64,000 nucleotides of DNA from Rhodocyclaceae bacterium (lineage in GTDB: Bacteria > Pseudomonadota > Gammaproteobacteria > Burkholderiales > Rhodocyclaceae), in the NCBI GenBank assembly GCA_018262775.1, contig JADFDU010000010.1:1-64000 (forward strand). The letters run 5' to 3'. Each line of letters opens with the position of its first letter. Within the stretch, counting starts at the first letter, position 1. Below are positions 63,124 through 64,000 of the stretch, piece after piece. Under the pieces are notes generated by a model. The model was not told the origin of the DNA. It searched no databases and saw only the letters and a program-made list of their open reading frames with translations. Both the position numbers and the translations under genes were made by a program.

Positions 63124-64000
63124 TCAGTCGAGACGAACGAGCTTCGACTTGGCCAGGGGCGGATTCTTCGCCAGATAACCCTTGATGCCGCGCAGGATGG
63201 CCTCGGCCATTTTCTCCTGATAGGCGTCGTCATTGAGCCGCCGCTCCTCATCCGGATTGCTGATGAAGGCTGTCTCGATGAGGATCGAGGGAATGTCGGG
63301 CGCCTTCAGCACGGCGAAGCCGGCCTGTTCGACATGTTCCTTGTGCAGGGTATTGACCCCGCCCAGTTCGCCCAGGACGGCGCGACCGAGCTTGAGGCTG
63401 TCGTTGAGGGTGGCCGTCTGCGACAGGTCGAGCAGGGTGCGCGCCAGATGCGGGTCCTTGACGTCGAGATTGACGCCGCCGATCAGGTCGGCCGAGTTTT
63501 CGCGCTGCGCCAGCCAGCGCGCGGCGGAACTGGAAGCACCGTTCTCCGAGAGCACGAACACGGAAGAACCGCGCGCCGTGGGCTTGATGAAGGCATCGGC
63601 ATGCACGGAAACGAAGAGGTCGGCCTGCACGCGGCGCGCCTTTTGCACGCGCTGACGCAGCGGGATGAAGAAATCGCCGTCGCGCGTGAGCATCGAGCGC
63701 ATGTTCGGCTCCGCGTCGATCTTCTCCTTGAGCCGTCGCGCCACCTGCAGCGTGACGTCCTTCTCGTGGCTGCCGCCGCGGCCGATGGCGCCCGGGTCCT
63801 CGCCGCCATGGCCCGGATCGAGGACGATGGTCACCATGCGCATGATCTCGGGCTCGCCGGTCTCCCGCTGGGGTGTCTTCTGATGTGTCTTCGGGGGTGT
63901 AGATGGGGACGCCGATGCCGTATCGAGTTTTTCCAGCAAAGCCAGCAGCGGGTCATCCGCCACCGTCGGATACAGGTCCATCACCAGGCGATAACCGTAC
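63124..64000 (-). CDS. amiC: N-acetylmuramoyl-L-alanine amidase, AmiC type (partial)
   Basis: The gene runs off the right edge; its 5' part is missing, and the visible YGYRLVMDLYPTVADDP is the end of an AMIN-type domain. The rest is an amidase 3 domain: VTIVLDPGHGGEDPGAIGRG, RQRVQKARRVQADLFVSVHA, RGSSVFVLSENG and SILIETAFISNPDEER, with the zinc His and Glu residues. It cleaves septal peptidoglycan. The C-terminus, LAKNPPLAKSKLVRLD, is short and basic. Confidence 0.93.
   Translation of the reverse strand, partial: YGYRLVMDLYPTVADDPLLALLEKLDTASASPSTPPKTHQKTPQRETGEPEIMRMVTIVLDPGHGGEDPGAIGRGGSHEKDVTLQVARRLKEKIDAEPNMRSMLTRDGDFFIPLRQRVQKARRVQADLFVSVHADAFIKPTARGSSVFVLSENGASSSAARWLAQRENSADLIGGVNLDVKDPHLARTLLDLSQTATLNDSLKLGRAVLGELGGVNTLHKEHVEQAGFAVLKAPDIPSILIETAFISNPDEERRLNDDAYQEKMAEAILRGIKGYLAKNPPLAKSKLVRLD

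Overview
The window is chromosomal DNA of a high-GC Gram-negative bacterium, most likely a facultatively anaerobic betaproteobacterium; Rhodocyclales is the best guess and only a guess. The grounds are the order ribF-ileS-lspA-fkpB-ispH, a cbb3 oxidase cluster, FtrABCD-type iron uptake, class I PHA synthase, Fnr- and Dnr-like regulators, and many short GC-rich intergenic palindromes. No phage, insertion sequence, transposase or CRISPR array is visible. The window opens inside nadE and closes inside an amiC-type amidase gene.

Layout. 1-833: nadE (partial) and ppa. 1042-14645: a plus-strand iron block behind one Fur box. It holds ftrA, an outer-membrane porin, ftrB, ftrC, ftrD, hemP, bfd, bfr, tonB-exbB-exbD, a TonB-dependent receptor, a three-gene ABC importer and an NnrS-type membrane protein. 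14689-16617: a second Fur box and three uncharacterised genes ending in a DUF2325 protein. 16663-19175: an encapsulated-ferritin-like protein without a shell gene, catalase and a c-type cytochrome. 19493-22663: phosphoketolase and two small genes. 22703-29538 (minus): NnrS, copper handling (CopZ, ankyrin protein, CopA, SafE/TauE) and hemN. 29576-35019: fnr, SirB2, NnrS, a dnr-like regulator, an NnrS-like protein, DUF2249 and hemerythrin. 35198-39873: phaC, a beta-CASP nuclease, uspA, a second hemerythrin and a small membrane protein. 40055-48308 (minus): fixH, ccoG, ccoPQON, ccoS and ccoI. 48431-49340: an SDR dehydrogenase and tRNA-Thr(CGT). 49508-57124: a type IV minor pilin and pilY1 operon. 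57152-62958: ispH-fkpB-lspA-ileS-ribF. 63124-64000: the amidase.

How it fits together. One theme is iron: ferrous uptake, TonB-dependent uptake and bacterioferritin storage under Fur. The other is low-oxygen respiration and NO or redox stress under Fnr/Dnr. Five FNR-type boxes are readable, in front of hemN, hemerythrin, uspA and ccoN, plus one that sits in front of no annotated gene. That fifth box lies at exactly -41.5 from a predicted start whose transcript would end about 78 nt later at a strong intrinsic terminator. It is the best candidate in the window for an undescribed element: an FNR-activated small RNA between ccoS and ccoN (45463-45540, minus).

A second unexplained signal is the octamer AAAGTCAG/CTGACTTT. 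I found it at least 16 times by eye, against about one expected from base composition; several copies extend to AAAGTCAGTCCC, some with a hairpin. Several palindromic repeats appear to have been absorbed into gene ends (porin start, TonB N-terminus, CcoQ and NnrS-like C-termini).
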